A stretch of DNA of 49,759 nt from an uncultured Collinsella sp. (GCA_900541725.1 UQLB01000018.1:1-49759), one strand, 5' to 3'. Positions 24,133 to 34,028 are shown, counted from the first letter of the stretch. Translations and numbers: made by a program. The notes: a model not told the origin generated them from the sequence alone.

Positions 24133-24792
24133 ATGAGTCTCTCCGAGCTCTGGTCGTTCTATGGCCAGAACTATATCGACGCGCTGCTAGCAACCTGGGG
24201 CATGACGCTTGAGTCGTTTGCCATCGCCATGGTGCTGGCCGTCGCCGTCACCGTGATGCGCGTGTCGCCGCTCAAGCCGCTGCGCGTCTTTGGCGACCTG
24301 TATGTCCAGGTCTTCCGTAACATCCCCGGCATCGCGCTGCTCATTATCGTCGTCTATGCGCTGCCGCCGCTCAAGGTCGTCCTGCCCTACCGCACCTGCG
24401 TTATCGTCGCCACGGTCCTTTTGGGCTCGGCCTTTGGCTCCGAAAACTTTATGAGCGGTATCAACACCGTCGGCGTCGGCCAGGTCGAAGCCGCCCGCTC
24501 GCTGGGCATGAGCTTTAACCGTATCCTCGCCAAGATCGTGATTCCGCAGGCGTTGCGCTCGAGCGTACTGCCCATGACCAACCTCTTTATCGCCGTCATG
24601 CTCACCACCGCGCTCGGCAGTCAGGTGCCGCTTAAACCGCAGGAGCTCACCGGCGTGGTGAGTTACATCAACACGCGCTCGCTCGGCGGCGTCGCCGCGT
24701 TCTTTATCTCGGCGCTCGGCTACCTGGGCACGGCCTTTGTGGTGAGCCACATTGGCAACTACATCGATAAGAAGGTGAGGATCCTCCGATGA
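24133..24792 (+). CDS. Amino acid ABC importer permease, first subunit
   Basis: 219 residues with about five helices and the family loop EAARSLGMSFNRILAKIVIPQALR, the contact site for the ATPase. The N-terminal FYGQNYIDALLATWGMTLE is typical of the glutamate/glutamine (GlnP/GluC-like) class. GGGAGG lies 9 bases before ATG 24133. It overlaps the second permease by 4 bases (ATGA), so the pair is co-translated and should form a heterodimer. Confidence 0.9.
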   Translation: MSLSELWSFYGQNYIDALLATWGMTLESFAIAMVLAVAVTVMRVSPLKPLRVFGDLYVQVFRNIPGIALLIIVVYALPPLKVVLPYRTCVIVATVLLGSAFGSENFMSGINTVGVGQVEAARSLGMSFNRILAKIVIPQALRSSVLPMTNLFIAVMLTTALGSQVPLKPQELTGVVSYINTRSLGGVAAFFISALGYLGTAFVVSHIGNYIDKKVRILR

Positions 24793-25622
24793 GCAAGAAC
24801 TCCTCCCCTGCGCTTACCATGCGCGATGCGCTCTACGAGGCTCCCGGCCCCAAGATGCGCACCAAGATTCGCATCGGCACCGCCATCTCGCTTGTTGCCG
24901 TCGCCGCGCTCGCCGTCCTGGTACTGCAGCGCTTTTATGTGACCGGCCAGCTTTCGGTCCACTATTGGTATTTCTTTACGCACCTCACCACCTGGAAGTT
25001 CCTGCTTGCCGGCTTTGAGGGCACCGTTAAAGTCGCACTCACCGCCGGCGCCATCGCGCTGGTGCTGGGCTTAGCCCTTATGCTCGGCCGCACGAGCGAC
25101 ATTAAGCCGCTGCAGCTGGTCTGCCGCGTGCTCACCGATTTCTTCCGCGGCGTGCCGAGCCTGCTGTTTATCTACTTCTTCTTTTTGGTGCTGCCCCAGT
25201 ACAAGATCTCGCTGCCGTCGTTTTGGATGCTCGCGCTGCCTGTCGCGCTCGCTGCGGCCGGCGTGCTGGCCGAGATTTTCCGCGCCGGCGTCAATGCCGT
25301 GCCGCGCGGTCAGGTCGAGGCAGCCCAGGCGCTCGGTCTCTCCAAGGCCAAAATCACCTTTAAAATCGTGTTGCCGCAGGCCATTCGGTTTATCATTCCG
25401 TCGTTGATTTCGCAGCTCGTGGTCGTAGTCAAAGACACCACCGTCGCCTACGTGGTGAGCTACCCCGACCTCATGCAAAACGCCCGCGTGCTCATTACCA
25501 ACTACGACGCCCTCGTGTCGGTCTACCTGGTTATCGCAGTCATCTACATCCTCATCAACGTCGCGATCAACAAGGCCGCTGTCTATGTTTCGCACAAGAC
25601 CGGCGCGACCATCATCCGCTAA
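24789..25622 (+). CDS. Amino acid ABC importer permease, second subunit
   Basis: 277 residues. A cytoplasmic N-terminal stretch of about 30 residues precedes the first helix; the permease loop reads EAAQALGLSKAKITFKIVLPQAIR. The region FFRGVPSLLFIYFFFLVLP is characteristic of GluD/GlnP-type subunits. It begins within the stop codon of the first permease gene and is followed after 36 bases by the ATPase gene, completing the importer with the lipoprotein at 22999. Confidence 0.9.
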   Translation: MSKNSSPALTMRDALYEAPGPKMRTKIRIGTAISLVAVAALAVLVLQRFYVTGQLSVHYWYFFTHLTTWKFLLAGFEGTVKVALTAGAIALVLGLALMLGRTSDIKPLQLVCRVLTDFFRGVPSLLFIYFFFLVLPQYKISLPSFWMLALPVALAAAGVLAEIFRAGVNAVPRGQVEAAQALGLSKAKITFKIVLPQAIRFIIPSLISQLVVVVKDTTVAYVVSYPDLMQNARVLITNYDALVSVYLVIAVIYILINVAINKAAVYVSHKTGATIIR

Positions 25623-25658
25623 CGCTTTACCATTTCGAGTCATAAGGAGCCGAGCACC

Positions 25659-26423
<765 letters not shown>

Positions 26424-26433
26424 CCAGCCACCC

Positions 26434-26467
26434 CGTGGGACAAATCCATCGGAAGCGTTGTCCCACG
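26434..26467 (+). terminator. Hairpin after the ABC importer operon
   Basis: CGTGGGACAA (26434-26443) pairs exactly with TTGTCCCACG (26458-26467). There is no strong T tract, so termination may be partial into the hydrolase gene. Confidence 0.5.
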
Positions 26468-26510
26468 TCTCTCATGCGCCCTGTCACCTTCAGATTCGAA
26501 AGCAACACCT

Positions 26511-27320
26511 ATGATCGGAACCCGCACCTCATCGTCCTACACCCCGCATGTCGACATCGACCCCGCCGACCGCCCACTCATCCTCGTCGCACCGCGTTGG
26601 GAAGAGGCAAAGCCGTTTTTGAGCGAGACGCTCTCCCCCAACGAGGAAATCGCAAGTGTCTTTGTCGATGCCATTCTTGCCGCCGGCGGCCTGCCGCTGC
26701 AGATGTCCATCACCGAGGACATTGAGGTTATCCGTCATTACGTCGATATCGCCGACGGCATCGCTATTCCCGGCGGCCCGGACGTCAACCCCAAGCGCTG
26801 GGGCGACGAGCGCCCCTACGACCCCACACTGTGCTGCGAGATTCGCGACCGTTTTGAGTTTAAGCTGGTTAACGAGGTGCTCCGCGCCAAAAAGCCACTC
26901 TTTACCACCTGCCGCGGCACGCAGCTGCTCAACGTCGCCACCGGCGGCACCCTGTGCATGGACGTGCCGAGCCTGGGTGCGCGCGAGGGTCGCACGCAGT
27001 GGCGTCACACCCACGTGCTCAACGATCCCGTGCACCCCGTCGAGGTCGTGCCGGGCTCGCTGCTGGAACGCGCGGTTGGCGGGCACAGGCTGATCCAGAC
27101 CAACTCGGCACATCACTGCTGCGTCGACCGTCTGGGTAAAAGCACGCGCTTGGTCGCCAAAGCAACCGACGGCGTTCCCGAGTGCATCGAAGTCGAAGGC
27201 CAGCCGTTCTGCCTGGGCGTACAATGGCACCCTGAGTACACGTGGAAGACGCTCGAGACCGACTTTAACCTCTGGAAGTCGTTTGTCGAGGCGGCAGCCA
27301 AGGTCAAGCAGGCCCGCTAG
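26511..27320 (+). CDS. Class I glutamine amidotransferase-like gamma-glutamyl hydrolase (peptidase C26)
   Basis: 269 residues. The nucleophile elbow is TTCRGTQLLNV with Cys at about 131, and the His-Glu pair is in VQWHPE; GIAIPGGPDVNP is the usual oxyanion region. This is the PuuD/gamma-glutamyl-gamma-aminobutyrate hydrolase group, which cleaves gamma-glutamyl bonds. The neighbouring polar amino acid importer would fit use of the released glutamate, but that is inference. No clear ribosome binding site precedes ATG 26511; translation may depend on read-through from the importer. It ends at a bidirectional terminator. Confidence 0.82.
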   Translation: MIGTRTSSSYTPHVDIDPADRPLILVAPRWEEAKPFLSETLSPNEEIASVFVDAILAAGGLPLQMSITEDIEVIRHYVDIADGIAIPGGPDVNPKRWGDERPYDPTLCCEIRDRFEFKLVNEVLRAKKPLFTTCRGTQLLNVATGGTLCMDVPSLGAREGRTQWRHTHVLNDPVHPVEVVPGSLLERAVGGHRLIQTNSAHHCCVDRLGKSTRLVAKATDGVPECIEVEGQPFCLGVQWHPEYTWKTLETDFNLWKSFVEAAAKVKQAR

Positions 27321-27343
27321 TTCACGGACAGCACAACAGACAA

Positions 27344-27380
27344 GGGCGCCCCGCCGGCCACATGGTCCGACGGGGCGCCC
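27344..27380. terminator. Bidirectional terminator between convergent genes
   Basis: GGGCGCCCCG (27344-27353) pairs exactly with CGGGGCGCCC (27371-27380), lying between the stops of the hydrolase and Hpt genes. Confidence 0.75.
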
Positions 27381-27425
27381 TATTACCTATATGCTGCCGG
27401 CACGCAGCCCAAGGCCCGCAAGCTC

Positions 27426-27782
27426 TTATTCGGCCGCCTCGCGCAGGGCCGACATCGTAGCCGCATATTGCTGCTGCAACGCATGCATCCTCTCGCGGGC
27501 GCCGTCAACGGCATCGGCGCCGCGCAGCGCTTCGGTTACCACGACCGCCGGCCCGTACAGATTATCGAATCCCAGGTTCTGGCTCACGCCCTTGAGCGTG
27601 TGCGCTGCCATAAACGCACCTTCGGCGTCTCCCGCCGCCATAGCGGCCTCCAGCTTGTCCATGCTCTCGTCATCCAAAAACTTGAGGGCAAAGCGGGCAA
27701 GCATTTCCTCGCCCATCAGCCGAGCGCACGCGTCATCATAATTAGCGCCGATCTTCTCATACGCCTCACGCATGGAAATCAT
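27426..27782 (-). CDS. Histidine phosphotransfer (Hpt) protein
   Basis: 118 residues, all helical. The phosphoacceptor histidine is in AAHTLKGVSQNLGF, the classical Hpt motif, with helices before and after. Such proteins shuttle phosphate between a hybrid kinase and a response regulator. It follows the gene for the REC-containing GGDEF/HD-GYP protein after 23 bases in the same direction, so the likely partner is that REC domain. No hybrid kinase is in the window. Confidence 0.85.
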   Translation of the reverse strand: MISMREAYEKIGANYDDACARLMGEEMLARFALKFLDDESMDKLEAAMAAGDAEGAFMAAHTLKGVSQNLGFDNLYGPAVVVTEALRGADAVDGARERMHALQQQYAATMSALREAAE

Positions 27783-27805
27783 GGATTAAAACTCCTTTGG
27801 TCAAA

Positions 27806-29686
27806 CTAAATCGTGGGAAACGCGACAACGTCGGCGGGGCGTGCCAACGTCTCGGCAATACGGTCTTGCACCTCGAGCAGGCAGTTGAGCAACAGTGGGT
27901 TAAAGGTGCCGCACTTACCGTCCAGGATCATCTGGATCGCCTCCTTGTGCGGGATAGCGTCCTTGTACACGCGCACGCTCGTCAGCGCATCATACACGTC
28001 GGCCACCGAGACCACCTGCGCGGCAATGGGAATCTCGTCGCCCTTAAGGCCATCGGGATAGCCCTTGCCGTCCCAGCGCTCGTGATGCCAACGCGCAATC
28101 TGGTACGCATATTCCATAAGCGCATTGCCGACGTGATGGCGGCCCAGCTCACGCAGCATGTCGGCGCCGATCGTGGTATGTGTTTTCATAATCTCGAACT
28201 CCTCGGGCGTAAGGCGCCCGGGTTTGTTGAGAATCGCATCGTCAATCGACATCTTGCCGATATCGTGCAGCGCCGAAGCCAGGGCAATCGTAGAGCGTTC
28301 CTCATTGTCGAGGGAGATCGTGCCGCTACGCTGGACCAGACAGCCAAGCAGCAGCTCGGTCAGCTTCTCGATGTTCGTAACGTGCCTGCCGCTCTCGCCA
28401 TTGCGAAGCTCCATGACGCCGGCCATGATGTCGATGAGCATGCGACTGTTCTTGACGCGCTCGTTGTACTGCTGGGACAGCAGGCTCGTCAGACGGCGCT
28501 GTTTGGCGTATAGGCGGATGGTGTTGCTTACACGGCGGCGCACGACACGGGAGTCAAACGGGCGGTTGATATAGTCCGAGGCGCCCAGCTCGTACGCGCG
28601 CAGAACCATATCATCGGAATCTTCGCTCGAAATCATGATAAAAGGCAGATTGTCGATACCCGATCGGCGCGACAGATCGGCCAGCACCTCAAAGCCGCTT
28701 ATGCCCGGCATGACAATATCCAGCAGCACGAGCGACAACTCATCGCCATAGCGGTCGACCATGTCAAGCGCCGTACGACCGTTGTCGGCCTCGAGGATGC
28801 AATACTCGTCCTTGAGCATCTCTTTGAGAATGGCTCGGTTCATCTCGGAGTCATCGACAATAAGCACCAAAGGCTTGTCGCTTTGGAAGGCTTCGATGGG
28901 ATCGGCATCGGTCACGACCGTACCGGCTTTTGCCTTAGCGCGGCTCAATAACTGGACAGCGCGGCCAACTCCCTCATCGACCGTCTCGCCATGAATGCGA
29001 ACGCCACCAACACATGCCGTCAAGCTCACGTACTCATGGCCCGGAACAATCGTGGAATGAACGGCATCGGACACCTGATGCAGGCGACGGGTGAAGTCAT
29101 CGGAGGGAATATTGGGCATGACGACCACAAACTTGTCGCAGCCATAGCGCACAAGCTCGTCAGTCGAACGAATTCCGCTGCGTATGGCTGTCGCCACAGC
29201 ACCGAGCGCAAGGTCGCCGGCATGACGGCCACACGTATCGTTGAAGACCCTAAAATCATCAAGGTCGATCACCGCAACGCCGGCATTCATGCGGGCGCTA
29301 CGGAGCTTTTCCTCGTAATATCGGCGATTGCGCACGCTCGTCAGCACGTCGGTGTAGACAAGGTCCTCTTCTGCAGCCTCTTGCTCATCGATCGGACGCA
29401 CCATCAGCAGGACGTGAGGCTCGCCCTCGACCTTTAGAGGGCGTAGGCGGGCGCGGTACTCAACACCATCGTTGAGCAGTTGCTCCGACACCTCATCGGA
29501 ATCTGCCAAGGCCTCAAGACTCGATTGACGCAGACAAGGGCACCGATTGCCGGCGAGCAGGCAGTTAGGCTCGCTCTTAATCTGATCGGCCGACAGCAAA
29601 CGCACCACGGGGTAGGTCTTTGCGACGCGGGCGACCTCAGCGGCAGCCTCCTCGTCGGTTAGATTGACCTCGTGATTATTGAGCAT
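27806..29686 (-). CDS. Degenerate GGDEF - REC - HD-GYP signalling protein
   Basis: 626 residues. An N-terminal sensory-like segment occupies about 1-105. A GGDEF domain follows (about 110-270, TDVLTSVRNRRYYEEKL and DDFRVFND) whose signature is RYGCDKF, so cyclase activity is unlikely. A receiver domain (about 272-395) has VLIVDDSEMNR and phospho-acceptor VLLDIVMPG. The last domain (about 415-610) is a complete HD-GYP phosphodiesterase: HDIGK, HHERWDGKGYPDG and ADVYDALTS. Predicted role: breakdown of cyclic di-GMP or a related dinucleotide, switched by phosphorylation, with the adjacent Hpt protein as donor or drain. The order GGDEF-REC-HD-GYP in one chain is uncommon. Confidence 0.85.
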   Translation of the reverse strand: MLNNHEVNLTDEEAAAEVARVAKTYPVVRLLSADQIKSEPNCLLAGNRCPCLRQSSLEALADSDEVSEQLLNDGVEYRARLRPLKVEGEPHVLLMVRPIDEQEAAEEDLVYTDVLTSVRNRRYYEEKLRSARMNAGVAVIDLDDFRVFNDTCGRHAGDLALGAVATAIRSGIRSTDELVRYGCDKFVVVMPNIPSDDFTRRLHQVSDAVHSTIVPGHEYVSLTACVGGVRIHGETVDEGVGRAVQLLSRAKAKAGTVVTDADPIEAFQSDKPLVLIVDDSEMNRAILKEMLKDEYCILEADNGRTALDMVDRYGDELSLVLLDIVMPGISGFEVLADLSRRSGIDNLPFIMISSEDSDDMVLRAYELGASDYINRPFDSRVVRRRVSNTIRLYAKQRRLTSLLSQQYNERVKNSRMLIDIMAGVMELRNGESGRHVTNIEKLTELLLGCLVQRSGTISLDNEERSTIALASALHDIGKMSIDDAILNKPGRLTPEEFEIMKTHTTIGADMLRELGRHHVGNALMEYAYQIARWHHERWDGKGYPDGLKGDEIPIAAQVVSVADVYDALTSVRVYKDAIPHKEAIQMILDGKCGTFNPLLLNCLLEVQDRIAETLARPADVVAFPTI

Positions 29687-29897
29687 ATGGGGCCCTTTCG
29701 ATAGTTTCGCATGGTAGCGGTGGGTTCCAAATGTTACAAGGTTAACACCTTGCCGATGCAGGTAAGCACGTGAATGCTGTTACATTTTTATGAGTTGGCA
29801 GACGGCGCGATTGAAGCCGCAGACGTGAGGTCTTGAGCACATTTGTTAACACGGCCGAAACGTTTGCGAGTGAAGGCTGTTTTGTTTTTTGCAGCTG

Positions 29898-30695
29898 TTA
29901 GAGCCCCAGGATGCCACGGACAGTCTGGGCAGCCGCTGTCGGGCGATCGCGCAGGCCGTTGTGCGCGCCGGGAACCATTACGAGTGGACAGCCCAAAAGC
30001 TCAGCCGCCATCCTCGTGCCCGCCTCGCGGGGTGTACCGACCGAAAGCTCGCCCAAAAACACAGCCGACACCGCCTTTGATTCTCGGGCGCGCTCCCAGT
30101 CGGGAGCATATGTCATATTTGTTCCGTATTCATTGGCCATAAAGCAACGACCATTGCGCAGGGCATGCTTGGCTTCCGCTTCGGTCGTCCCAGGAGCCTC
30201 GGGGTCCAAGTCGCCGAGAGCTCCCAAGAAAAGCCGAAGCGCCCTTGAAACCTTTCCAGCCGCAATCATATCGAGCAAAATCGGAGCCGCGCCCATGCCG
30301 ACGCCTTCGGCCGACACAGCCGGCTCATGCAGAATCGCACGGGCGACGAGATGGGGTTCGATGCGAAGAAGCTCCAGCGCCACCAACGTACCGGCGCTGT
30401 GCGCAAGCACATTTGTCGGAGCGCCAACGTGTTTGATCACGGCCTGCAGGTCGGCGGCCTGAGCGGCAAGATCATAGCTGCCGTCTGCCGCTTCGCTGCT
30501 GCCGCCACAGCCGCGGCGGTCGTAGGCAATTACGCGGTAGTTGTGACTGAGCTCACATGCAATGCCGTCGAAAAATGTGCCGTCGACACAAGCGCCGTGC
30601 ACGCACACCAAGGCAGGAGTATCAGGCGACACATCCGGGCCGGCATATTCGCGACAGGCAATCGTGGTGCCCGCATTCTCGACCGTAAAATCCAT
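29898..30695 (-). CDS. Alpha/beta hydrolase
   Basis: 265 residues. The fold is clear from VCVHGACVDG (oxyanion loop), YDRRGCGGS, the nucleophile elbow NVLAHSAGTLVALE with Ser at about 98, and a late histidine in VPGAHNGLRDRP; a cap of helices lies between. The start of the protein (MDFTVENAGTTIACREYAG) is typical of small esterase-like members. Substrate unknown. Monocistronic, separated by 211 bases from the signalling gene downstream and 111 bases from a divergently read radical SAM gene. Confidence 0.82.
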   Translation of the reverse strand: MDFTVENAGTTIACREYAGPDVSPDTPALVCVHGACVDGTFFDGIACELSHNYRVIAYDRRGCGGSSEAADGSYDLAAQAADLQAVIKHVGAPTNVLAHSAGTLVALELLRIEPHLVARAILHEPAVSAEGVGMGAAPILLDMIAAGKVSRALRLFLGALGDLDPEAPGTTEAEAKHALRNGRCFMANEYGTNMTYAPDWERARESKAVSAVFLGELSVGTPREAGTRMAAELLGCPLVMVPGAHNGLRDRPTAAAQTVRGILGL

Positions 30696-30920
30696 GTTGT
30701 GCCCCCATCATCAACGCCCATCCAGTTGCGCGTCAGTACGGCTGGATAGACCCGCATTTCTTTACGCCTTGTTAACAGATTAACTTTACCCGACCCGAGG
30801 CTTTTCATGACACGGCATAATGAGCGACGTGAAAAAACGAAACTTGTAAAGCAAGAGCCCGCACCCTGCTTTGGAGCCGATGCTATGCTTAGGCACAATT
30901 GTCTTGAGGAGCATATGCCT

Positions 30921-31697
30921 ATGTCTACGTTTTTGAATGCCAGCCCCATCTTTGGGCCCGTTCGCAGCCGTCGCCTTGGTCTCTCGCTCGGCGTCAACAT
31001 GATGCCGGCCAGCGGCAAAATCTGCACGTTCGACTGTATTTACTGCGAAAACGGCCTCAACGCCGAGCGCCCCTGCCATGAGCCGTACAACACAGCTGCC
31101 GTGGTACTCGACGCGCTCGAGGCAAAGCTGCGCGAGATGGCAGCCGAGGGCGAGCTCCCCGATGTGATCACCTTCGCAGGCAACGGCGAGCCCACCGCCG
31201 CACCGGAGTTTCCGCAGGCCATCGCCGGCGCCGTCGCGCTGCGCGACGAGCTTGCCCCAAACTCCAAGATCGCCGTGCTCTCCAACGGCACGCGCGCCGA
31301 CCGCCCCGAGGTGCACGACGCGCTCATGATGGTCGATGACAACATTCTTAAGCTCGATACCGTCGACCCGGCATTTATCCAGCTGCTCGACCAGCCCGTT
31401 GGCCCCTACGACGTCGAGCACCAGATCGAGACGTTCGCAAGCTTTGACGGTCACGTTATTATCCAGACGATCTTTTTGACCGGTGAGTATCAGGGCAAGC
31501 CCATCGACAACACCGGCGAGGAGTACGTCGCCCCCTGGCTCGCGGTGCTCGAGCGCATTCGTCCGCAGGAGGCGACCATCTACACGGTGGCGCGCGAGAC
31601 ACCGGTCGCAGGCCTTGCCAAAGCAGCACCCGAGGCCCTCGACGCCATTGCCGCGCGCGTGCGCGCCCTCGGCATTCCCTGCCAGGTGAGCTACTAG
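30921..31697 (+). CDS. Radical SAM protein (COG0731-like)
   Basis: 258 residues from ATG 30921, 9 bases after GAGGAG; ATG 30915 is 3 bases after it and less likely. The cluster motif is CTFDCIYC, followed by NGEPTAAPEF and VLSNGT, matching the family of small radical SAM proteins distantly related to the wyosine enzyme. The opening SPIFGPVRSRRLGLSLGVN is characteristic for this group in anaerobes. There is no SPASM domain or obvious peptide partner. Function is not established; a role in tRNA or metabolite modification is possible. It ends shortly before a perfect 20-bp inverted repeat. Confidence 0.8.
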   Translation: MSTFLNASPIFGPVRSRRLGLSLGVNMMPASGKICTFDCIYCENGLNAERPCHEPYNTAAVVLDALEAKLREMAAEGELPDVITFAGNGEPTAAPEFPQAIAGAVALRDELAPNSKIAVLSNGTRADRPEVHDALMMVDDNILKLDTVDPAFIQLLDQPVGPYDVEHQIETFASFDGHVIIQTIFLTGEYQGKPIDNTGEEYVAPWLAVLERIRPQEATIYTVARETPVAGLAKAAPEALDAIAARVRALGIPCQVSY

Positions 31698-31738
31698 CAA
31701 AACCACGCAGCAGCTAGTGCCTGCCATCCCGCTCCATC

Positions 31739-31809
31739 AGTTGCGGTGATATAGTTCCTATTTATGCTGTTAAACCGCTTAAATCGGAACTATATCACCG
31801 CAACTTTTA
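31739..31809. repeat. Perfect 20-bp inverted repeat with T tail
   Basis: The arms AGTTGCGGTGATATAGTTCC (31739-31758) and its exact complement (31786-31805) flank 27 bases and are followed by TTTTA. It probably ends the radical SAM transcript, though the stem is far longer and AT-richer than needed. Confidence 0.75.
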
Positions 31810-31857
31810 TGGACGCGTGGGTGGGCTATACTAGCTGCGAATGAAAGGAAGTTAGCC

Positions 31858-32745
31858 ATGTTTGACAATGGACCCGTGCCCGGCCGCAACGACGCCTGCT
31901 GGTGCGGCAGCGGCAAAAAATATAAGAAATGCCATAGCGCCTTTGATGAGCGCCTCGAGCGCTTGTGGGAAGAGGGCTGGGAGGTTCTGCCCCGCACGCT
32001 CTACAAGACGCCCGCCGATATCGAGGGCATCAAGCGCTCGGCCGCCATCAACGTGGGCGTGCTCGATTACGTAGGCGAACACATCGCCGCGGGCATGACC
32101 ACCAACCAGATCGACCAGATGATCTACGACTACACCGTCGAGCACGGTGGCACGCCGGCCGACCTCAACTATGAGGGCTACCCCAAGAGCGTTTGCACCT
32201 CGATCAACGACGTGGTCTGTCACGGTATCCCCTGCGATACGGACGTGCTGCATGAGGGCGATATTATCAACGTGGACTGCTCCACGATCCTAGACGGCTA
32301 CTTTAGTGATTCGAGCCGCATGTTCTGCATCGGCGAGGTCTCTGCCGAGCGCCAGCGCCTGGTCGACGTCACCCGCGCCAGCGTGGAGGCGGGTCTGGCT
32401 GCCGTCAAGCCGTGGCTGCCGCTCTCCGTGATGGCTGAGGCCGTGCAAAAGACGGTCGAGGACGCCGGCTTTAGCGTGGTGCGCGAGTACGGCGGACACG
32501 GCATCGGTAAGGAGTTCCACGAGGACCCGTTTGTGGGCTTTACCACCGAGGCGCCCGATGTGGACACCATCATGGCTCCGGGCATGGTCTTTACCATCGA
32601 GCCCATGGTCAATGCCGGAGCGCCCGACATCAAGATCAGCAAGGGCGACGGCTGGTGTGTGCGCACCAAGGACGGTAGCGATTCGGCCCAGTGCGAGGTA
32701 CAGCTCGTGGTGACCGAGGACGGCTACGAGCTGCTGAGCTGGTAG
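31858..32745 (+). CDS. map: Type I methionine aminopeptidase with SEC-C zinc motif
   Basis: 295 residues. The N-terminal 26 residues hold a SEC-C metal-binding motif (CWCGSGKKYKKCH), seen in a subset of bacterial MAPs. The catalytic domain has the metal ligands in order: Asp in IINVDCST, Asp in YFSDSSRMF, His in EYGGHGIGKEF, Glu in FTIEPMVN and Glu in SAQCEVQLVV; the substrate histidine is in VVCHGIP. It removes initiator methionine from nascent proteins. AAGGAAG precedes ATG 31858. A strong terminator follows. A second map gene near secY is usual in this phylum, so this may be the accessory copy. Confidence 0.9.
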   Translation: MFDNGPVPGRNDACWCGSGKKYKKCHSAFDERLERLWEEGWEVLPRTLYKTPADIEGIKRSAAINVGVLDYVGEHIAAGMTTNQIDQMIYDYTVEHGGTPADLNYEGYPKSVCTSINDVVCHGIPCDTDVLHEGDIINVDCSTILDGYFSDSSRMFCIGEVSAERQRLVDVTRASVEAGLAAVKPWLPLSVMAEAVQKTVEDAGFSVVREYGGHGIGKEFHEDPFVGFTTEAPDVDTIMAPGMVFTIEPMVNAGAPDIKISKGDGWCVRTKDGSDSAQCEVQLVVTEDGYELLSW

Positions 32746-32754
32746 CCGTTGATG

Positions 32755-32804
32755 CGCCGGGCTTCGCGATGGATATGTTAACCATCGCAAAGCCCGGCGT
32801 TTTT
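32755..32804 (+). terminator. Strong terminator of map
   Basis: CGCCGGGCTT.GCGATGG pairs with CCATCGC.AAGCCCGGCG and is followed by TTTTTA. Confidence 0.9.
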
Positions 32805-32821
32805 ATAGCGTTTTGCCTGAT

Positions 32822-32858
32822 AAAACCTGCCAAAATAAACCTGCCCCTTTTGGTAGGT
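32822..32858. repeat. AAGGGACAG-family hairpin before the dehydrogenase gene
   Basis: AAAACCTGCCAAAA pairs imperfectly with CCTTTTGGTAGGT. It ends 20 bases before the GTG start, close to the ribosome binding site. Confidence 0.55.
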
Positions 32859-32877
32859 CGAGCGGAGAGGACTGCTT

Positions 32878-33813
32878 GTGAACATCCTGGTTTTGCTGCC
32901 CGTCAACGACCGTCATCGTGCAATTCTTGAGTCGAGCGCTCCGGGCGAGGACTTTATCTACACGAGCGCCGACGCCGCCACGCGCGAGCAGGTCGCCGAT
33001 GCTGACGTGATCTTGGGCAACATCGACCCTGACATGCTCACGGCATGCGAACATCTCCAGCTGTTGCAATTGCAGACCGCTGGCTATGACGATTACTTGG
33101 CCGCCGGCACCGTGCCGGCCGACGCCAAATTGTCTTGCTCGGTGGGCGCCTACGGCCAGGCCGTAAGCGAGCACATGTTTGCCATGGTCCTTTCCATGAT
33201 GAAGCGCCTGCCCGGCTATCACAACTTGCAGCGCGAGCATCGCTGGGAGGATTTGGGGCCGGTCACCTCGCTCAAAAACGCCAATGTGCTGGTGCTGGGC
33301 GCGGGCGATATCGGCGGCCACTTCGCCACGCTCTGCCGCAACATGGGCGCGCACGTCCGCGGCATCAAGCGCCATCCACTCGTCTACCCCATTGTGTTTG
33401 AGGACATGGACGGCATGGACGCCCTGTCCGAGCGCCTGGCCGAGGCTGACATCGTCGCATCCTTTATGCCCAGCACACCCGAGACCCGCGGCCTGGCGAA
33501 CGCCGAGTTCTTCGCCGCGATGAAACCGGGCGCCTTCTTTGCCAACGGCGGCCGCGGCGACCTTGTGGTCGCCGACGACTTGGTTGCCGCCCTGGAGTCG
33601 GGACATCTCGCCGGCGCCGCGGTCGACGTCACCGACCCCGAGCCGCTGCCTGAGACAAGCCCCCTGTGGGATGCGCCCAACATGCTCATCACGCCGCACG
33701 TCTCCGGCTGGTTCCACCTGGCAGCCACGCTCAACAATGTGGTCGACATTGCCGCAGAGAATCTGCGTCACCTGCAAGCCGGCGAGACCCTGCGCTGTTG
33801 GATCGAACATTAG
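32878..33813 (+). CDS. D-2-hydroxyacid dehydrogenase family protein
   Basis: 311 residues from GTG 32878 after AGAGGA. The NAD-binding motif is VLVLGAGDIGG; the active-site Arg is in ANGGRGDLV, the Glu in DVTDPEPLP and the His in ITPHVSGW, as in the family of D-lactate/glycerate/phosphoglycerate-type dehydrogenases. Residues 95-110 (GAYGQAVSEHMFAMVLSMMK) are the usual hinge region. Substrate cannot be deduced; 2-ketoacid reduction in anaerobes would fit. Closed by two hairpins, of which the one at 33884-33925 has a T tail. Confidence 0.85.
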   Translation: MNILVLLPVNDRHRAILESSAPGEDFIYTSADAATREQVADADVILGNIDPDMLTACEHLQLLQLQTAGYDDYLAAGTVPADAKLSCSVGAYGQAVSEHMFAMVLSMMKRLPGYHNLQREHRWEDLGPVTSLKNANVLVLGAGDIGGHFATLCRNMGAHVRGIKRHPLVYPIVFEDMDGMDALSERLAEADIVASFMPSTPETRGLANAEFFAAMKPGAFFANGGRGDLVVADDLVAALESGHLAGAAVDVTDPEPLPETSPLWDAPNMLITPHVSGWFHLAATLNNVVDIAAENLRHLQAGETLRCWIEH

Positions 33814-33816
33814 GGT

Positions 33817-33840
33817 TCCGCCGTTCTAACGAACGGCGGA
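33817..33840 (+). terminator. First hairpin after the dehydrogenase gene
   Basis: TCCGCCGTTC-TAAC-GAACGGCGGA is a perfect ten-base stem just after the stop codon. No T tract follows. Confidence 0.45.
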
Positions 33841-33883
33841 CCGGTCGACGCTACGCGCCGCCCAGAGCGACAATTTGTCATTC

Positions 33884-33925
33884 AAAAGGCAAGGCATGAC
33901 CAGAAGGTCTATGCCTTGCCTTTTT
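33884..33925. terminator. Terminator hairpin with T tract
   Basis: AAAAGGCAAGGCAT (33884-33897) pairs exactly with ATGCCTTGCCTTTT (33911-33924), followed by more T on the plus strand. Confidence 0.85.
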
Positions 33926-34028
33926 CATGCCAACTTGTTCGCTCTGGACATCGCTCGCTGACGCTTGCTCAACCTGCGGTGTCATAACAATTCTGTCCAG
34001 CTGTTGGCTTTGCGGCATTTGCCCAGAT

